Positions 61,343 through 64,000 of a DNA stretch of 64,000 bases are shown here, in pieces. Source of the stretch: Pseudomaricurvus hydrocarbonicus (GTDB taxonomy: Bacteria; Pseudomonadota; Gammaproteobacteria; Pseudomonadales; Cellvibrionaceae). The DNA is taken from positions 124,001 to 188,000 of the forward strand of contig NZ_JAAONZ010000005.1 of assembly GCF_011602365.1 (NCBI RefSeq). Reading direction: 5' to 3'. Numbering within the stretch: position 1 is the stretch's first letter; every line of letters begins with the position of its first letter. Both the position numbers and the translations under genes were made by a program. The notes below the pieces were generated by a model. It worked only from the letters and a program-made list of their open reading frames with translations, did not search any database and was not told the origin of the DNA.

Positions 61343-61801
61343 ATGGAGATAGAAACCTTGAGAGATGTCCTGGACTGGACCCGAAAATTTCATGAGAAAC
61401 TGAGCCAGTGTTTGTCCAATTCTGTGGATAAAAATAGCGATGAACGGGCCAGGATGGTAATGGCATATTTGGCGGATCATGAACAAGCGCTGGCCAAGGT
61501 TATTCGCGGCTTCGAGTCTACGGGTGATGAAGACGCCTTGAACACCTGGTTCAATGAGTATGTCAACAAAACCCCCGTGTTACAGAAAGTGCATTCAAAG
61601 ACACCCTTCGCTAACCTGAATGCTTCTCAAATTATGGAGGTCGTTGCCGATCAGCATCAACAGGCCATCGAACTTTATCGCTATCTGGCAAGACGGGCCG
61701 ACATCGATTCAGCCCAGGAGATGCTGGAGGCCCTGCTGTCCTTGGAAGAGCATGAAATCATGCGCATGACTCAATCGACCAACCGGTTCAGTGATATGTA
61801 G
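61343..61801 (+). CDS. Conserved helical protein, ferritin-like (unassigned)
   Basis: 152-residue, almost wholly helical, acidic soluble protein. I do not recognise a named family with certainty. HEKLSQCL, ADHEQALAKV, DQHQQAIELYRYLARR and LEEHEIMRMTQ give E/H-rich helices at spacings like a four-helix di-iron or ferritin-like bundle. ATG at 61343 follows GAGGAGAAAGCAGTC. Monocistronic. A role in redox or metal stress would be a guess. Confidence 0.7.
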   Translation: MEIETLRDVLDWTRKFHEKLSQCLSNSVDKNSDERARMVMAYLADHEQALAKVIRGFESTGDEDALNTWFNEYVNKTPVLQKVHSKTPFANLNASQIMEVVADQHQQAIELYRYLARRADIDSAQEMLEALLSLEEHEIMRMTQSTNRFSDM

Positions 61802-61944
61802 ACAAAGGTTGGTGATGTGCTGGGGGAATGTAACTGGATCTGATTAAGTGCCGGTGAAAGACAAGACCTCACAGTGACAAAGCTTTCGGTTGTTGAACGC
61901 TTGATCTGCGGGCCAACGCGTAAGGCGTATTTCTTCAAATAGCA

Positions 61945-62250
61945 TTATTCCTTCATTAACAACATGTCCAGCCCACCCAGATCCATTAGTGAGCGCAGTG
62001 CCGGTGGAACCTGATCAATGCTTGCGACCTTGCCAACACTTTTCGCGGTGCGCATCCAGCTCAGTAACAGAGTTGTGGCGGCGCTGTTGCAGCGGCTGAC
62101 TTTGCCAAAATCAATTTTACAATGTTCCGGGGCTTGATCCCGCAGCCACTGATCGCCGCTATGACACAGCGCAACCACATTGCTGAAGTCCACGCTGCCT
62201 TCTACCGACAGGGTATCGTTTGAGAACGACAGGGAGGCGTGATCAACCAT
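61945..62250 (-). CDS. mlaB: MlaB, STAS-domain subunit of phospholipid transporter
   Basis: 101-residue cytoplasmic STAS protein (VEGSVDFSNVVALCHSGDQW, CKIDFGKVSRCNSAATTLLL). It binds the MlaF ATPase of the MlaFEDB complex, which moves phospholipids between inner membrane and MlaC. Its start overlaps the end of mlaC by 8 bases. Last gene of the operon. Confidence 0.85.
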   Translation of the reverse strand: MVDHASLSFSNDTLSVEGSVDFSNVVALCHSGDQWLRDQAPEHCKIDFGKVSRCNSAATTLLLSWMRTAKSVGKVASIDQVPPALRSLMDLGGLDMLLMKE

Positions 62251-62953
62251 GGTTGGTATTGGCCTTTTCTTGCGGGCGGTTCATCAGCTCGTGCCAGTGC
62301 TCAATGACATAGTCCACATCGCCGCGATTGTTCTCCACCGCTTCGGCAAACTGGGTGCGATAGGTGGATCCCATATTAATGCCTTCGATGATCACATTAT
62401 TGATTAACCACAAGCTGTCACTTTTTTGATGCAGATTGTATTGCACTTTATAGGTGGCACCTCCTTTATCATAAATGGTTTGCAGCAAGCTGCTTTTCTT
62501 CGCATGGCTGGTGCTGGTGGCAATAGCCTTAACGTCGATTCGGTCGCCTTTGAAGGTCAACAGGGCGTCGGCGTACTTTTCGATTAAGACCGTCTGCAGG
62601 ATGTCAGCAAACCGGGTTACCCGCGCTTTAAAAGCTTGTTTCTCGGCGTCGGTTTTCAAGGCTTGGTACTGGCGTTGACTGGCGTAAGTGGCCATCACTC
62701 CGCGTGCGAAATACTCTTTGTCGATGACCTGCTCGATGATTTCGGCCACTTGTCGGTAATAGCGTTGAGGGTCCTGCATGGCGTATTCGCGGGCGGCTTT
62801 GGAGGTGTCGAGCAGTTGGTCGGTGGCTTGTATCAGCATTTGTTCGGGGTTATCACGGGGAATCGGTGCGGCCCACACCGATGCCGTGATCATCAAACAC
62901 ACCAGGGCTGAACCGATTGCCCTCAACGGGCTGACGCGTAACTTGAGTGTCAT
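62243..62953 (-). CDS. mlaC: MlaC, periplasmic phospholipid-binding protein
   Basis: 236-residue protein with a signal peptide (IGSALVCLMITASVWAAP) and the MlaC/Ttg2D fold (YFARGVMATYASQRQYQALK, FADILQTVLIEKYADALL). It shuttles phospholipid across the periplasm. Its start overlaps the mlaD stop by 4 bases. Confidence 0.92.
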   Translation of the reverse strand: MTLKLRVSPLRAIGSALVCLMITASVWAAPIPRDNPEQMLIQATDQLLDTSKAAREYAMQDPQRYYRQVAEIIEQVIDKEYFARGVMATYASQRQYQALKTDAEKQAFKARVTRFADILQTVLIEKYADALLTFKGDRIDVKAIATSTSHAKKSSLLQTIYDKGGATYKVQYNLHQKSDSLWLINNVIIEGINMGSTYRTQFAEAVENNRGDVDYVIEHWHELMNRPQEKANTNHG

Positions 62954-63414
62954 TTATCCGATCCTATGGAGGTAATGATTTTACCCACCAGATCTTCCAG
63001 TATCAGGGCGGATTGGGTATCGGTGATGGTGTCACCGTTTGCCAGCAAATCCGGGGCTCCGCCAACCTGGATACTCACGTACTGATCGCCCAAGACGCCG
63101 GCGGTTTTGATGGCGGCAATGCTGTCGGTGGTGAGGTAGTCCACCTGCTTTTGAATGGCCATGTCCACCACCGCGCGAACGCTTAACGGGTCCAGGTGAA
63201 TGGCGGTGACCTGCCCCACCGTAACACCGGCAATAGAAACCTTGGCGCGGGTAGTGAGACCGGCAACGTTGTTAAAGTTGGCGGAGATCGTATAGGTGTC
63301 CCGCTCGCTGGTGCTCAAACTCAGCCCGCTCACCTGAATGGCGAGAAACGACAGGGCAATAATGCCCATCAGCATAAATACGCCGACCATAATTTCCATG
63401 GTTCGTGAATACAT
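62950..63414 (-). CDS. mlaD: MlaD, MCE-domain subunit
   Basis: 154-residue protein with one N-terminal membrane helix (IMVGVFMLMGIIALSFLAI) and one MCE domain (TISANFNNVAGLTTRAKVSI, AGVLGDQYVSIQVGG), the hexameric periplasmic ring of the transporter. Follows mlaE by 69 bases. Confidence 0.93.
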   Translation of the reverse strand: MYSRTMEIMVGVFMLMGIIALSFLAIQVSGLSLSTSERDTYTISANFNNVAGLTTRAKVSIAGVTVGQVTAIHLDPLSVRAVVDMAIQKQVDYLTTDSIAAIKTAGVLGDQYVSIQVGGAPDLLANGDTITDTQSALILEDLVGKIITSIGSDK

Positions 63415-63483
63415 GATCAGGTGCCTCCCGAAAGTTTCATGCAGAAATTCTCATTACGTGATGCTTGAATAAGTCTCAGCGGG

Positions 63484-64000
63484 TTAATCAACACCGAACA
63501 TCACCGCGGTTAACAAAAAATCCATAGCCAATACCGCCAGAGAGGAATGTACGACTGTGCGTGTGGTTGCGGCACTGATGCCTTCCGACGTGGGCACGGC
63601 ATCGTAACCCTGAAAGATGGCGATCCAGGTAACCACGATACCAAAGCAGAAGGCCTTGATGGCGCCGTTTAAGACGTCCTCGCGGAATTCCACGACGTTT
63701 TGCATGTTGGCCCAGAAGGAGCCGCCATCGACGCCGAGCCAGTTAACGCCCACCACCACGGCACCCAGAATTGCCACCATATTGAACACCTGGGCCAGGA
63801 TGGGCATGGCGATAATGCCGGCCCACAAACGTGGCCGGATGACCCGTCTCAACGGATCCACACCGATCATTTCCATGGCCGCCAGCTGGTCGGTGGCCTT
63901 CATCAGACCGATTTCTGCCGTTACTGCCGAACCGGCACGACCGACAAACAACAGCGCGGCCACCACCGGTCCCATTTCCCGCAGCAGGGTGAGTGAGACA
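63484..64000 (-). CDS. mlaE: MlaE, permease subunit (5' end cut by window)
   Basis: At least 172 residues of the permease; the frame stays open to the window edge (reads [20 protein letters not shown]), so the N-terminus and probably the mlaF ATPase lie beyond. [20 protein letters not shown] and [16 protein letters not shown] are the conserved EQ-loop-type cytoplasmic segments. Part of mla(F)EDCB. Confidence 0.92.
   Translation of the reverse strand, partial: VSLTLLREMGPVVAALLFVGRAGSAVTAEIGLMKATDQLAAMEMIGVDPLRRVIRPRLWAGIIAMPILAQVFNMVAILGAVVVGVNWLGVDGGSFWANMQNVVEFREDVLNGAIKAFCFGIVVTWIAIFQGYDAVPTSEGISAATTRTVVHSSLAVLAMDFLLTAVMFGVD

Overview
The window looks like chromosome of an aerobic, probably marine gammaproteobacterium. 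The case rests on a gammaproteobacterial Mla phospholipid-transport operon, a ClsA-type cardiolipin synthase, two TonB-dependent receptors of the 'EEV(V/I)VTAQKRA' type, L,D-transpeptidases, and a density of lipid and hydrophobic-substrate catabolic genes (CYP153, acyl-CoA ligase, BKACE) typical of Cellvibrionales-like lineages. The lineage is inference; no rRNA gene or phylogenetic marker is present. No tRNA, rRNA or CRISPR was found.

Layout. 0-6.4 kb: cardiolipin synthase, a long acetyl-CoA hydrolase/transferase, copies of a ~150-bp dispersed repeat, and a graveyard of decayed catabolic genes (LigB-type dioxygenase, alpha/beta hydrolase, SnoaL-like). 6.4-15.5 kb: one 3,019-residue cyclic beta-1,2-glucan synthase (NdvB type). 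15.5-17.9 kb: OsmC pseudogene, PRC-barrel and CsbD stress genes, another dispersed repeat, and a decayed REP-associated transposase. 17.9-31.2 kb: catabolic block 1, with SulP, acyl-CoA ligase, serine hydrolase and TonB receptor, then a five-gene operon (quinone oxidoreductase, TauD-type dioxygenase, BKACE, MFS, FrnE) divergent from an AraC regulator. 32-36.8 kb: SUFU-domain protein, VOC protein, and an SDR/SnoaL/alcohol-dehydrogenase operon divergent from a LysR gene. 36.9-42 kb: PEBP protein and an ABC exporter (ATPase, FtsX permease, membrane-fusion protein). 42-57.2 kb: catabolic block 2, with AraC, amidohydrolase plus COG0523 GTPase, CYP153 plus ferredoxin, AraC, aldo-keto reductase, lipoprotein amidohydrolase, TonB receptor, TetR and zinc alcohol dehydrogenase. 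57.3-64 kb: envelope housekeeping (L,D-transpeptidases, small lipoprotein, DEDD exonuclease, mlaB-C-D-E; mlaE is cut by the window edge).

How the genes may work together. Each block pairs outer-membrane uptake with oxidation and CoA-linked or hydrolytic steps. The strongest new signal is regulatory. All three AraC-family genes lie beside a divergent promoter carrying two 13-bp half-sites (consensus TCATTTATTGACA) spaced exactly 21 bp, always on the strand opposite the target operon. A fourth site lies upstream of the block-1 TonB receptor and shares an identical 20-mer with the site beside the AraC gene at 30.2 kb, tying the receptor to that regulon. A second unusual feature is the number of short tandem duplications (9-24 bp units, more than ten loci) at gene starts, linkers and promoters.
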